Numbered from the stretch's first letter, positions 18,545 to 27,161 are shown. The stretch is 35,863 nucleotides of DNA from Enterococcus canintestini (GCF_001885735.1 NZ_JXKG01000003.1:1-35863), one strand, 5' to 3'. The notes: generated from the letters alone by a model not told the origin. Program-made: numbers and translations.

Positions 18545-19117
18545 TCATCCTAATAATTTATTTTTAATATCACGAGCAATTAAAGCTCCTAATAAATGAT
18601 ACCCAAATTTAGAAGGATGTAAACCATCACTTTGTAAAAATTCTTCTGGCTCTGGGTAAACTGACATATGATGATACATATCAATGTAATTGACCCCTGT
18701 TTCTTGGGCAATATCTTTTGCCATTGCAATGTATTTTAGTAGTGTTTCTTTATCGCCAGTGGTGCGAATTGTAAAATCAACCCAACTCGGTCCTACCAAA
18801 ATAACTTTTTCAGCGGGGAAAGAAGCAATCATTTTCTTTAAGTTTTCGCCATAGCCTTGGATATTTTGACCATCATTTAAAGCGTCATTAATCCCCACAT
18901 TTAGCGCGATAAAATCAGGATTTTCCGCCACCGCTTGAGGTAATTGTTCTAATGCTGTAGTCGTTGAAGCTCCTCTTTCACCTAAATTTACGACTGTATA
19001 ATCAGGAAAACCCATGCCAGTCAATGTTTCTAAAACATATTCATTTAACAAATTTGTTACTTCGCCTTCAAAAAAACCAGCTGCGATACTATCGCCCATG
19101 ATGACAATTTTTTTCAT
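18545..19117 (-). CDS. SGNH/GDSL-family hydrolase
   Basis: A 190-aa esterase/lipase-like hydrolase. The nucleophile block is IVIMGDSIAAG (S9). Block III is NVGINDA and the C-terminal block is DGLHPSKFGYHLLG, providing the Asp/His pair. The ATG at 19117 is chosen because AAAGGAGCGAGG precedes it. The in-frame upstream extension to 19210 lacks such a site and is lysine-rich. No signal peptide is seen, so it is probably cytosolic. The substrate is unknown. Confidence 0.86.
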   Translation of the reverse strand: MKKIVIMGDSIAAGFFEGEVTNLLNEYVLETLTGMGFPDYTVVNLGERGASTTTALEQLPQAVAENPDFIALNVGINDALNDGQNIQGYGENLKKMIASFPAEKVILVGPSWVDFTIRTTGDKETLLKYIAMAKDIAQETGVNYIDMYHHMSVYPEPEEFLQSDGLHPSKFGYHLLGALIARDIKNKLLG

Positions 19118-19293
19118 CTTCCTCGCTCCTTTTTTAATTTTCGCACGTATTTTGTCTCTTTTTGTCAGACTCTTCCTCTTTATACTAGCAGAAAGGTTGG
19201 TAAACTGCATTTATTTGTGTTTTCACTAATAAAGCGGTCTGTTTTGTGTTAAAATGTTCGCGAAGTCTGCCAATCAGGTAGTCCACCATTATT

Positions 19294-19322
19294 TTGTCAG
19301 TATCTTTTATTACGCATTAATT
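19294..19322 (+). promoter_or_regulatory. Possible coaA promoter
   Basis: TTGTCA (19294-19299) and TTAATT (19317-19322) are 17 bases apart. ACCATTA near 19285 and TAATGGT near 19322 form an inverted repeat around it. The -10 match is weak. Confidence 0.3.
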
Positions 19323-19354
19323 AATGGTAGCAAAGCAACCTAAAGGAGTCGCTT

Positions 19355-20278
19355 ATGGAGGAAAAAATCAATTACTACAAAATCTCGCGCCAAGAATGGC
19401 AAGGATTTTACAATAGTAAGAATATGCCACTAACCCAAGAAGAATTAGATGGCATTAAAAGTTTAAATGATCGCTTATCCATGCAAGATGTGGAAGATGT
19501 TTATATTCCGTTGTGCCATTTGATTCACCTTTATATGAAAGAAGCGGAATCTTTAAATTTAAGTAAAGGTCTTTTTTTACATCGCTATGTCAAAACACCG
19601 CCTTTTATTATTGGAATCGCCGGTTCGGTTGCTGTAGGAAAATCAACGACTGCCCGCTTAGTCCAAACCTTGCTGTCTCGTCTGTTTCCAAGACGCAACG
19701 TCCAATTGATAACTACAGACGGTTTTTTATACCCTAATGCTACACTCCAAGAAAAAGGCATCATGGATCGCAAAGGTTTTCCTGAAAGCTATGATATGGA
19801 GCGATTAATTCAATTTTTAAATGAAGTCAAGTCAGGTAAAAAAGAGATTAAAGTGCCAGTTTACTCTCATAGTGTTTATGATATTGTGCCCGATCAATTT
19901 GAATTAATTGAACAACCAGATATTTTAATCGTTGAAGGAATCAATACTTTACAACTGCCACAAAATCAACAAATTTACGTCAGCGACTTTTTTGACTTTT
20001 CTCTTTTTGTGGATGCAAAACCAGAATTAATTGAACACTGGTATCTGGAACGCTTTGAACAATTACTCGACACCGCCTTTTTAGATCCAACCAATTATTA
20101 CTATCAATTTGCTATTGGAGACCGCAAAAAAGCGCTCGCTATGGCTGAAAACGTGTGGCAAAATGTGAATTTGAAAAATTTAGAGGAGTACATCTTGCCT
20201 ACTAGAAGCAGAGCAGATATAATTCTCCATAAAACAAACCATCATTTAATTGATGAAATCTATTTGCGAAAATATTGA
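19355..20278 (+). CDS. coaA: Pantothenate kinase, type I
   Basis: Phosphorylates pantothenate, the first committed and usually feedback-controlled step of coenzyme A synthesis. The 307-aa length fits type I (bacterial CoaA). The P-loop GSVAVGKS is at 90-97, with TTDGFLYPN and [13 protein letters not shown] downstream. The ATG is preceded by AAAGGAGTC. Downstream guaA begins 82 bases later on the same strand. Confidence 0.96.
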   Translation: MEEKINYYKISRQEWQGFYNSKNMPLTQEELDGIKSLNDRLSMQDVEDVYIPLCHLIHLYMKEAESLNLSKGLFLHRYVKTPPFIIGIAGSVAVGKSTTARLVQTLLSRLFPRRNVQLITTDGFLYPNATLQEKGIMDRKGFPESYDMERLIQFLNEVKSGKKEIKVPVYSHSVYDIVPDQFELIEQPDILIVEGINTLQLPQNQQIYVSDFFDFSLFVDAKPELIEHWYLERFEQLLDTAFLDPTNYYYQFAIGDRKKALAMAENVWQNVNLKNLEEYILPTRSRADIILHKTNHHLIDEIYLRKY

Positions 20279-20360
20279 TTTTATTTTCATGCCTGTTAAA
20301 CTGCTTGTAAGAAGCTTACTTCTTTACAATAAATAATCTAAAGAATCGAGGGATTTAACT

Positions 20361-21926
20361 GTGACAAATGTTGACCACCTACCCACAGTCGAAAAGATTA
20401 TCGTTTTAGACTATGGTAGCCAGTACAACCAATTGATTACACGCCGCATCCGTGAGTTTGGTGTCTTTTCTGAATTGATGAGCCACAAAATCACTGCAGA
20501 AGAAGTCAAAGCCATTAATCCAAAGGGAATTATTCTTTCTGGCGGACCAAATAGCGTTTATGATGAAGGCGCCTTTGGCATTGATGAAGAGATTTTGAAG
20601 TTAGGAATCCCAGTTTTAGGTATTTGTTACGGCATGCAGCTAATCACTTATAAATTAGGTGGTAAAGTTGAGCCCGCATTAAACAAAGAATATGGTAAAG
20701 CCGAATTAGAAGTAACCGCAGATGACGCGGAGCTTTTTGCTGGCACACCGAAAAAACAAACCGTTTGGATGAGCCACGGTGACTTGGTAACCCAGACACC
20801 AAGTGGTTTTGAAGTTGTTGCAACAAGTAAAGATTGCCCAATTGCTTCCATCCAAAATAAAGCAGACAAAATTTATGGTATCCAATTCCATGCTGAAGTT
20901 CGTCATTCAGAACACGGCAATGAATTATTAAGACACTTTGCAATGGACGTTTGTCAATGTAAAGGCGACTGGTCAATGGATAACTTTATTGACATGCAAA
21001 TTGCTGAAATTCGCAAAACTGTTGGCGACAAAAAAGTCTTACTTGGCCTATCAGGCGGGGTAGATTCTTCTGTTGTTGGGGTTTTATTACAAAAAGCCAT
21101 CGGTGACCAATTAACCTGTATTTTTGTAGACCACGGCTTGTTGCGTAAAGATGAAGGCAAACAAGTAATGGAAAGTCTTGGCGGCAAATTTGGTTTAAAC
21201 ATTATTAAAGTAGATGCCAAAGATCGTTTCTTAGACAAATTAAAAGGCGTCTCTGATCCTGAGCAAAAACGTAAAATCATCGGGAATGAATTCGTCTACG
21301 TCTTTGACGATGAAGCAACTAAACTTGCCGGTAAAGAAGGCATTTCCTTCTTAGCCCAAGGCACACTTTACACTGACGTAATCGAATCTGGAACTGAAAC
21401 TGCCCAAACCATTAAGTCTCACCATAATGTTGGTGGTCTTCCTGAAGATATGCAGTTCAAATTAATTGAACCATTAAACACTTTATTTAAAGATGAAGTG
21501 CGGGAATTAGGAACACAACTAGGCATGCCGGATGCTATTGTCTGGCGCCAACCATTCCCAGGCCCAGGTCTTGGCATTCGTGTCTTAGGTGAATTAACCG
21601 AAGAAAAATTAGAAATCGTCCGTGAGTCAGACGCCATTTTACGAGAAGAAATCGCTGCAGCAGGTCTTGATCGAGACATCTGGCAATACTTCACTGTATT
21701 ACCTGGCATCCGCTCTGTCGGTGTTATGGGTGATGGCAGAACTTATGATTACACAGTCGGTATCCGTGCAGTAACATCAATCGATGGCATGACAGCCGAT
21801 TTTGCCCGTATCCCTTGGGATGTATTGCAAAAAATTTCTGTCCGCATCGTTAACGAAGTAGATCACGTTAACCGCATCGTGTACGATATTACCTCTAAAC
21901 CACCTGCAACTGTGGAGTGGGAATAA
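20361..21926 (+). CDS. guaA: GMP synthase (glutamine-hydrolysing)
   Basis: Converts XMP to GMP using glutamine and ATP. The 521-aa protein has an N-terminal class I glutaminase (C89 in GICYGMQL, H177 and E179 in FHAEV, where most homologues have FHPEV). The ATP-pyrophosphatase domain has SGGVDS at 231-236. The C-terminal dimerisation domain ends PPATVEWE. The start is GTG with GAGGG eight bases upstream. The last four codons and the stop form the attachment core of the element inserted immediately downstream, so the protein end is restored exactly. Confidence 0.97.
   Translation: MTNVDHLPTVEKIIVLDYGSQYNQLITRRIREFGVFSELMSHKITAEEVKAINPKGIILSGGPNSVYDEGAFGIDEEILKLGIPVLGICYGMQLITYKLGGKVEPALNKEYGKAELEVTADDAELFAGTPKKQTVWMSHGDLVTQTPSGFEVVATSKDCPIASIQNKADKIYGIQFHAEVRHSEHGNELLRHFAMDVCQCKGDWSMDNFIDMQIAEIRKTVGDKKVLLGLSGGVDSSVVGVLLQKAIGDQLTCIFVDHGLLRKDEGKQVMESLGGKFGLNIIKVDAKDRFLDKLKGVSDPEQKRKIIGNEFVYVFDDEATKLAGKEGISFLAQGTLYTDVIESGTETAQTIKSHHNVGGLPEDMQFKLIEPLNTLFKDEVRELGTQLGMPDAIVWRQPFPGPGLGIRVLGELTEEKLEIVRESDAILREEIAAAGLDRDIWQYFTVLPGIRSVGVMGDGRTYDYTVGIRAVTSIDGMTADFARIPWDVLQKISVRIVNEVDHVNRIVYDITSKPPATVEWE
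21912..21926 (+). repeat. attL core (15-bp direct repeat)
   Basis: GTGGAGTGGGAATAA here is identical to 30709-30723. It encodes the last residues and stop of GuaA and marks the left end of the integrated element. Confidence 0.92.
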
Positions 21927-22015
21927 AGAGCCAACATAATATGGATGGGGAATGCCTATAAATCAACATTCTTCAGTTGCTAAAGTGCTTGATTTTCATT
22001 AAAAATGATATGGTT

Positions 22016-22034
22016 CCCTACCATTTTCCCTACC
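22016..22034. promoter_or_regulatory. Candidate integrase arm site (left)
   Basis: Two CCCTACC copies (22016-22022 and 22028-22034), 12 bases apart. The same doublet occurs near the other end at 30632-30649 with 11-base spacing. Confidence 0.55.
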
Positions 22035-22037
22035 AAA

Positions 22038-22075
22038 AATCCCTTGTCAGATTAATATTTGACAAGGGATTTCTT
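22038..22075. terminator. Terminator inside the left end of the element
   Basis: A perfect 12-bp stem (22038-22049 with 22060-22071) is followed by TCTTT on the + strand, with A-rich sequence before it. It probably takes over termination of guaA, whose original terminator now lies beyond attR at 30759-30787. It may also stop - strand cargo transcripts. Confidence 0.75.
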
Positions 22076-22260
22076 TATTTATCCTACTATAAAAATTGGA
22101 GTGTTTTTTAGTTTGATAAGTATTTTTAGTAACATCTGCAATTTCTAATAATTTTAGAGAACAATAATCAAGACATCTTTTTCGATACATTGATACATTA
22201 TAGTAACTATTCTTCTGTTATCTCTACATAAGTTGACCAATAAGTTTAACTAAACTGGAT
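22072..22260. other. Gene-free left end of the element
   Basis: With the preceding features this makes a 334-base stretch without a gene between guaA and the first cargo gene. This part is A/T-rich with a short direct repeat GATACATT near 22182-22200. No coding region is seen. Confidence 0.5.
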
Positions 22261-22734
22261 TTATGAGTTTGTTTTATCTTCAGTAACTAACCCATAAAAA
22301 TTATTTTTTTTAACATTAAAGAAATTACGAGTAGAAAAGTCTTCCCCAATTGTTTTAGCCACATTAAAATAATAGGTTTTATCCGCTTCGATTGTCATAA
22401 GGTATCCCCAACTCATTCCTAAAACTACCCAATTTTTAATCTCGAATCGCTTTATCTGTTTTTTGGGAATTCGAATAACATTTCTGTCAAAGCTTTTTTC
22501 TTTAATTTTCACTAACGAAAATCCACTGCCTACTTTTTTAATAACCAATTCATTTGGGGTAAATACAAGTAGGTTAACCTTTACCAGCATAGCCTGAACA
22601 ACTGCTTTAAAAGGAATTATCCCTAAAATTGGCAAGGGGTACCTATAACACGTAAAAAAATTAGATTGAGATTTAATACCAAGATAACTTAAAAATTTAA
22701 TTGCTTGTTGCTCAATTTTAGCATCTGAATCCAC
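22261..22734 (-). CDS. PH-like cytosolic protein, candidate immunity factor
   Basis: A 157-aa basic protein starting at GTG, with AAAGGTGG seven bases ahead. The middle part (LLVFTPNELVIKKVG, then VIRIPKKQIKRFEI, then GYLMTIEADKTYYF) has the strand pattern of bacterial PH-like domains such as those in YokE/YvbH-type proteins. I see no clear transmembrane helix, although 48-70 is hydrophobic. It lies after the secreted protein gene, separated by a terminator. By position it could protect against the secreted product, but this is inference only. The function is unknown. Confidence 0.65.
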   Translation of the reverse strand: MDSDAKIEQQAIKFLSYLGIKSQSNFFTCYRYPLPILGIIPFKAVVQAMLVKVNLLVFTPNELVIKKVGSGFSLVKIKEKSFDRNVIRIPKKQIKRFEIKNWVVLGMSWGYLMTIEADKTYYFNVAKTIGEDFSTRNFFNVKKNNFYGLVTEDKTNS

Positions 22735-22759
22735 GTTTAATCCACCTTTGATCTAATTT

Positions 22760-22795
22760 AAAAACAAGTAGGATTCATTTTGAAGTCCTACTTGT
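22760..22795 (-). terminator. Terminator after the secreted protein gene
   Basis: A perfect 10-bp stem (22795-22786 with 22773-22764) and 12-base loop, followed on the - strand by T-rich sequence. It would make the PH-like gene depend on read-through or its own promoter. Confidence 0.8.
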
Positions 22796-22806
22796 CATAT
22801 TATATC

Positions 22807-23391
22807 CTAATTTCCCCAACAAGAGACAGCATTTATTGCTACACTAGCAGCAATGGTTATAACATTAAATTTTGCAAATTGTGACGGAGTTAAAGATTCT
22901 TTAGCAATATCGAGTAAGATATCAACTGCTTTATCGTAGTTTGCACCCTGTAGGTAATTAATTAAAGTCTGCATAATATTCTCACCTTCAAGAATATCCC
23001 AAATAACTCCTCCAAATGGAAGTGAATTAATTACGACACAAGCAGCATATTTTTGTAAGTCATCTCCTAAGGCAGGTATAACAAAGTTTTCATAAATGAA
23101 TTTTCCCGATTGACCTTCAGCACCTGGCAACTCAGCTTTCTCCTTCAAAGCTGCTAAATCTGTAGGTATATATTGATGAGTTACAGGATCAATATATCCT
23201 GCATCTTCCAAATAGAACTTCAAACTTTGAACTGCCTGTTCTTTCATTTCTTGTTCACTAAGAATCGCTTCTTGTGCGTCATTATTACTCTCACTAGCAT
23301 AAACGCTAGATCCAGCAAACACAAACGAAGCACTAGCAAATAGAGTAGCAACAAACGCAATAACAATTTTTTTCAAATTCATTTTTTTCAC
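22807..23391 (-). CDS. Secreted two-cysteine protein behind the Agr-type locus
   Basis: A 194-aa preprotein. A classic signal peptide (KKMNLKK, hydrophobic 8-26, cleavage likely after VYA near 32) is followed by an acidic pro-like region (33-110) and a hydrophobic, helical C-terminal domain. That domain has only two cysteines, C118 and C191, near its two ends, and finishes SCWGN. The layout resembles E. faecalis enterocin O16/EntV (EF1097), an Fsr-controlled preprotein whose C-terminal disulfide-bonded part is released by protease. This likeness is from architecture and memory, not an alignment. It starts 29 bases after the pheromone precursor gene with AGAAAGGG as ribosome site, so it is probably co-transcribed with agrBD. 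Bacteriocin, antifungal or adhesin roles are all open. Confidence 0.72.
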   Translation of the reverse strand: MKKMNLKKIVIAFVATLFASASFVFAGSSVYASESNNDAQEAILSEQEMKEQAVQSLKFYLEDAGYIDPVTHQYIPTDLAALKEKAELPGAEGQSGKFIYENFVIPALGDDLQKYAACVVINSLPFGGVIWDILEGENIMQTLINYLQGANYDKAVDILLDIAKESLTPSQFAKFNVITIAASVAINAVSCWGN

Positions 23392-23420
23392 CCTTTCTAA
23401 ATTAAATATCCCCGACTTTT

Positions 23421-23549
23421 CTATTTTTTCTCTTGTCTCAAAATCTCCGGCTTCTTAGGTTCGTAAAAACCTAATTGACATTTAGCACCATCACCAAAAA
23501 TAAACCCTAGCTTCTCGACAACTTTTGCTACCATTCCTGCTTCTTTCAT
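23421..23549 (-). CDS. AgrD-like autoinducing peptide precursor
   Basis: A 42-codon gene. It has an N-terminal amphipathic helix (MKEAGMVAKVVEKLGFIFG), a core GAKCQLGF with single C24, and an acidic/proline tail YEPKKPEILRQ. The tail aligns with the S. aureus AgrD tail DEPKVPTEL. That register predicts a five-residue thiolactone ring C24-Q-L-G-F28 with cleavage before Y29. GGAGGAAAAG precedes the ATG. The gene lies 11 bases after the AgrB-like peptidase gene, the normal partner order. In E. faecalis fsr the pheromone is encoded within fsrB; here it is separate, as in staphylococcal agr. Confidence 0.85.
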   Translation of the reverse strand: MKEAGMVAKVVEKLGFIFGDGAKCQLGFYEPKKPEILRQEKK

Positions 23550-23560
23550 ACTTTTCCTCC

Positions 23561-24133
23561 TTAAAATATATTATTTGGTATTAGAAATATGATTGCTATC
23601 CCCATACCGTAAGCCATTAATAACCCAAATTTAATTGGTAACGAATATGAAACACAAAGCAAAATCAAAAAAGTAATCAGACAAATATATTTTAAAAATT
23701 TTACTTTTTTTTGATTATTCGTATATGAATTTTCAGTAAATGAAGGGGCAAATAAGCAGATAGCAATCGATCCAAATGTGCCAAATACTACGAAGAAGAA
23801 TAAAGTTGACCCCTGCTGAATTTGTCCAATCACATTATCAAGAACGAATGGAAGAACTGAAAACAAAAAGACACTCGATAAGTTACAAATAGTATTCGAT
23901 TTGGCATGGTAGCCAAATCCAGATACCCGTAACAGACAAAACGGAACATAACAAATCAAAGTTTCCTTTAATGAATAGAGTAATACTGAAACAAGTAAAA
24001 TCAATAAAACTTTAAATAGATTGTAAAATAGAACCGTCCAACCATAGACTATTCTTGCTTTTTCATAATCTGAACGTTCTTGCTTTGCTAGACTTTGTTC
24101 ATAAACCCATAATGCTAATCTTTCTTCCACCAT
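23561..24133 (-). CDS. AgrB-like pheromone-processing membrane peptidase
   Basis: A 190-aa integral membrane cysteine peptidase, which cuts the AgrD-like precursor and forms its thiolactone. The family catalytic pair is visible in RVSGFGYHAKSNTIC: H76 and C83, matching H77/C84 of S. aureus AgrB. Four to six hydrophobic segments follow the cytosolic N-terminus. GGAGGAACCAG lies before the ATG. Its own promoter with paired half sites lies upstream. It is followed directly by the precursor gene, then by the secreted protein gene. Confidence 0.92.
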   Translation of the reverse strand: MVEERLALWVYEQSLAKQERSDYEKARIVYGWTVLFYNLFKVLLILLVSVLLYSLKETLICYVPFCLLRVSGFGYHAKSNTICNLSSVFLFSVLPFVLDNVIGQIQQGSTLFFFVVFGTFGSIAICLFAPSFTENSYTNNQKKVKFLKYICLITFLILLCVSYSLPIKFGLLMAYGMGIAIIFLIPNNIF

Positions 24134-24172
24134 CTGGTTCCTCCTTGTGACTATTTTGGCACGAAAGTTATA

Positions 24173-24216
24173 CCTATAGTTGATTTCTGCCTAAGAGGTC
24201 AAAATTTATGCCTGAA
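24173..24216 (-). promoter_or_regulatory. agrBD promoter with two FsrA-box-like half sites
   Basis: On the - strand two near-identical half sites, TTCAGGCATAAAT (24216-24204) and TTAGGCAGAAAT (24194-24183), are offset by exactly 21 bases. That is the spacing of LytTR-regulator sites. They resemble the E. faecalis FsrA box, which I recall as WYAGGGAR repeated with a 13-base spacer. A promoter TTGACC (24202-24197), 18 bases, TATAGG (24178-24173) is interleaved. TATAAC (24172-24167) is an alternative -10. Confidence 0.7.
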
Positions 24217-24219
24217 CGC

Positions 24220-24247
24220 AAAAGAAAAAGCCATCTTAATGATGACT
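24220..24247 (-). terminator. Terminator after the response regulator gene
   Basis: On the - strand AGTCATC pairs with GATGGCT (one T-G pair) around ATTAA and is followed by TTTTTCTTTT. It overlaps the stop codon of the regulator gene and separates it from the agrBD promoter. Confidence 0.7.
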
Positions 24248-24979
24248 TTCCAACTGGTTCAATAAATTTTTTTGAAATCGAAGAGAAATATAACAAGTTT
24301 CTCCATTTTCAAATGTTACTATTCGTTCTTTCACGTCAACACTTCTAATGTTCTCAATGTTTACCACAAATGATTTATGACTTGCGATAAATGAAGAATG
24401 TAGTTTAACGATATCCGTTAGTTTCCCATAAAACTCAAACTGCTGATTTTTTAAATGAACTTCAATTCGGTGTGACTTAAAGGAACTTTCAAAAAATAGA
24501 ATTTTACTTACTGGAATCCTTTCAATTTGATCGCCAATCTTCAAAGTAATCATCTCTTCTTTTGAAGCACTACTTAAAAAAAATCGTTCAAGAGCTTTAT
24601 CTATACAACTTTTTATTCTATCTTCTACTGTAGCATACTGATCCTTTTCAATATAATCCATGGTTTCTATTTGATACTGAAATACAAGGGAATAAAGCTC
24701 CCCATGAGTAGTAATAAAGACAATTTTTGCATTTGGATCACGAGCTTTAATCTCTTCAGCTAACTCTATCCCAGTTACAGTTGCTTTTAAATCTACATCA
24801 AGAAAAAATAAATTGTCCTCCTCAATATTCTGTTCAACCGCATTTAAAATTTTGTTAGGATCTGTCGTACTCAATTTCAACACGACTTGACGGGTCTTAA
24901 AAAGGATATAATTTTGAATAATCCTAGTAAGTTGATTGAGGTAATGTTGCTCATCATCACAGACAAAGATATTCATCAT
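24236..24979 (-). CDS. AgrA/FsrA-type LytTR response regulator
   Basis: A 247-aa regulator. The receiver domain (about 2-125) has acidic DDE at 8-10 and phospho-acceptor D61 in FFLDVDL. The DNA-binding LytTR domain (about 140-245) has ILFFESSFKSHRIEVHLKNQ and FIASHKSFVVNIENI, typical for AgrA, FsrA and ComE. It should bind the paired sites in front of agrB. Its ATG overlaps the kinase stop as ATGA, with GGAAGGG upstream, so translation is coupled. The gene ends in a terminator. Confidence 0.92.
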   Translation of the reverse strand: MMNIFVCDDEQHYLNQLTRIIQNYILFKTRQVVLKLSTTDPNKILNAVEQNIEEDNLFFLDVDLKATVTGIELAEEIKARDPNAKIVFITTHGELYSLVFQYQIETMDYIEKDQYATVEDRIKSCIDKALERFFLSSASKEEMITLKIGDQIERIPVSKILFFESSFKSHRIEVHLKNQQFEFYGKLTDIVKLHSSFIASHKSFVVNIENIRSVDVKERIVTFENGETCYISLRFQKNLLNQLESHH

Positions 24980-26283
24980 GAATCATCCCTTCCCATTTCA
25001 GATAAGATCACTATTTTCTGCATAAAGTAATCATTTTCAATTTTTGTCTCTAAAAAAACATTATCTACCTCATGAATTAATTCTTGTAGTATCGCTAATC
25101 CGTGCCCTCTTCCAGCCCCTTTAGTAGAAAAGCCACTTTGTTTTATCTGATGTAAAGGTGGAATATTTTCTAAGCAAGAATTTCGAATAATAATCGTCAA
25201 TGTTCTTCCAACCTCAAACATAGCTATCCTTAATTCAGGATTTTCGCTCTTATCAGCACCTTCAATAGCATTATCCAAAATAATTCCCAATGCACGAATT
25301 AATAGCATAATTAAGTTATCAGGAAGTTCTTTTATTAATTTGGGGATTTCGATGATTGTGTTAATCCCCTTTTGTTGAGCAATTAACACTTTGTTCACCA
25401 CTAAGCTCTTTACTTCTCTACTTTCAATGTTTGAAGCCTTTGAGATTTTAAAACTATCTTTCTCTAAATAGGTAACTGTGGGCATAATAACCTTTCGAAA
25501 ATAGTGATCTAGGGCGGAATAATCTTTTTCATCTAGATAACCTTCAATTGTCAACAAAATATTTTTATAATCATGTCTAAAGTTTCTTATTTCATTGTTA
25601 GTTAACTCTAGCATCTTCATATATTCCGTTAAACTTTGATATTCTTGTTTCAGAAGCCTATTTTTGATAGATTGTTTAATCAAACCTACTGAAAAAAATG
25701 CACCAATGATTAAAACACCTGTATACATACTAACAAAAAATAAGTTAGTTAATCCATAGTAAGAATGAACATTCAAATAAGATTCTTCAATGATTAGAGC
25801 ATAGTAGCTAATAAGAACTAATATACATAGGATACTAAGAACCCAACCTACTTCTTTTTGCTGAGTTAAATGCAATAAAAATTTTTTTATCTTCATTGAT
25901 AAAACTAAACCAATAATCAAGTAACAGGTAATAATCGTTCCTAAAATTTGCACCATATTTAAACGATCATAAATGTTTAATTTTGTTAAAGCAAAACCCA
26001 CTACATAATTTAAAAAGATGTACATTCCTAAAGACATTGTACTGGTAATGATAGCAACAAATTTATCTTTTTCCAAATTGAACGATAGTATCAACAATAA
26101 TATGCCAAAACAGACAGAAGAAATATTGCCAAAACTGTAAAATAGAGCCACGCTCATGATTATTATTACGAACGACCATAAAAAATACTTTTTATCAAAT
26201 TTTCTTTCCAGCATTCTCCCGTTTATAAACCCAATTGAAAAGTATTCTATTCCCAAAAGCAGTAATTCAAATAACGTTGCCAT
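24976..26283 (-). CDS. AgrC/FsrC-type sensor histidine kinase
   Basis: A 435-aa membrane kinase, the likely receptor of the peptide made by the AgrB/D-like pair. Six to seven hydrophobic segments span about 1-205. The phospho-histidine motif of the HPK10 group is NFRHDYKN with H237. The N-box is ILDNAIEGAD (N338) and the G-box is KGAGRGHGLA (388-397). I chose the ATG at 26283 because GAGGGG lies five bases upstream. A TTG at 26304 is in frame but poorly placed. It follows the XRE repressor gene by 53 bases without a visible terminator. Confidence 0.92.
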   Translation of the reverse strand: MATLFELLLLGIEYFSIGFINGRMLERKFDKKYFLWSFVIIIMSVALFYSFGNISSVCFGILLLILSFNLEKDKFVAIITSTMSLGMYIFLNYVVGFALTKLNIYDRLNMVQILGTIITCYLIIGLVLSMKIKKFLLHLTQQKEVGWVLSILCILVLISYYALIIEESYLNVHSYYGLTNLFFVSMYTGVLIIGAFFSVGLIKQSIKNRLLKQEYQSLTEYMKMLELTNNEIRNFRHDYKNILLTIEGYLDEKDYSALDHYFRKVIMPTVTYLEKDSFKISKASNIESREVKSLVVNKVLIAQQKGINTIIEIPKLIKELPDNLIMLLIRALGIILDNAIEGADKSENPELRIAMFEVGRTLTIIIRNSCLENIPPLHQIKQSGFSTKGAGRGHGLAILQELIHEVDNVFLETKIENDYFMQKIVILSEMGRDDS

Positions 26284-26336
26284 ATAGACCCCTCGCTTAT
26301 CCAAAAGCTTTCTAAGTTTATCCTCAATTCTATTGT

Positions 26337-27161
26337 TTATCTTAATCTTTCTATCTGTTTATCAATCTCATCTTTAAACATAGACAAAGTTTCTGAAGTT
26401 TGAATTTCTCGGTACACATCTGAATCTTTATCGTATATAAACGTTTGTATATGAGGTGTCATTGACTTTTTCTGAATACCATAAAAAATTATCCTTGAAT
26501 TTTTCAAGGACAAGCCAATTTGATTAAAATTTTCAGTAAATACTACATGTTCATGTGCTTTTTCTATAAAGTCAGGATACTTATAAAAAAGCTTGATATT
26601 TTCCTCAACAGGAGTAAAAGGCATGATATGTAAAATATTGTTATCTATATCTGAGTAAGCATAATACTTTACATTCTTTTTATTGAAATCCTCTCGCTGT
26701 TCAATAAAATCATTTTGATACTCTGCCATGTATAGACTGGAAATTCCCAACATAGATTCGTAACTATATCTTCCCACAGCCTTTCCACGTCTACCATGTT
26801 CAAGAAAGTATTTTCCAATTGAAAGCCAAAGAATATCATCATAAGAACGTTCTTCTGGAGGAATACTTTCAAAAATTTCAAATAAAATATTATCACTGAA
26901 TTTAACATCTAAATTCTGACTAAATAAATCATAAAGGTATTCATCAGCTCGTCCATATAAAATCTGATCTGGCATCATTTTGCCTAATAACGCAATTTTG
27001 TCTAACTTGTCCTTTTTGGGAATACTCACTCCTTTTTCCCAGTTGTTAACAGAGCTTCTAGGAATATCCCCGATTACTTTGCCAAATTCGTCCATACTAT
27101 AACCTAAGTCAGTTCGTATTTTTTTTATTCTTTCACCGACTTTTCTCTTATCAGGTTTCAT
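26337..27161 (-). CDS. XRE-family repressor of the mobile element
   Basis: A 274-aa protein. An N-terminal Cro/C1-type helix-turn-helix (IKKIRTDLGYSMDEFGKVIG, then RSSVNNWEKG, about 12-47) is followed by about 200 residues of mixed character with no recognised domain, possibly a sensor or oligomerisation part. It is divergently placed to the replication/integration genes, with GTACTA operator pairs between, the classic layout of an element master repressor. It starts after AAGGAG. The downstream kinase gene is probably in the same transcript. Confidence 0.85.
   Translation of the reverse strand: MKPDKRKVGERIKKIRTDLGYSMDEFGKVIGDIPRSSVNNWEKGVSIPKKDKLDKIALLGKMMPDQILYGRADEYLYDLFSQNLDVKFSDNILFEIFESIPPEERSYDDILWLSIGKYFLEHGRRGKAVGRYSYESMLGISSLYMAEYQNDFIEQREDFNKKNVKYYAYSDIDNNILHIMPFTPVEENIKLFYKYPDFIEKAHEHVVFTENFNQIGLSLKNSRIIFYGIQKKSMTPHIQTFIYDKDSDVYREIQTSETLSMFKDEIDKQIERLR

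Noticed and set aside
20644-21709. Several - strand frames across guaA
   Set aside because: All lie antisense to guaA, whose full-length motifs are intact.
26669-26908. 79-codon frame overlapping the XRE repressor gene in another frame
   Set aside because: Overlaps an intact repressor gene on the same strand without a ribosome site.
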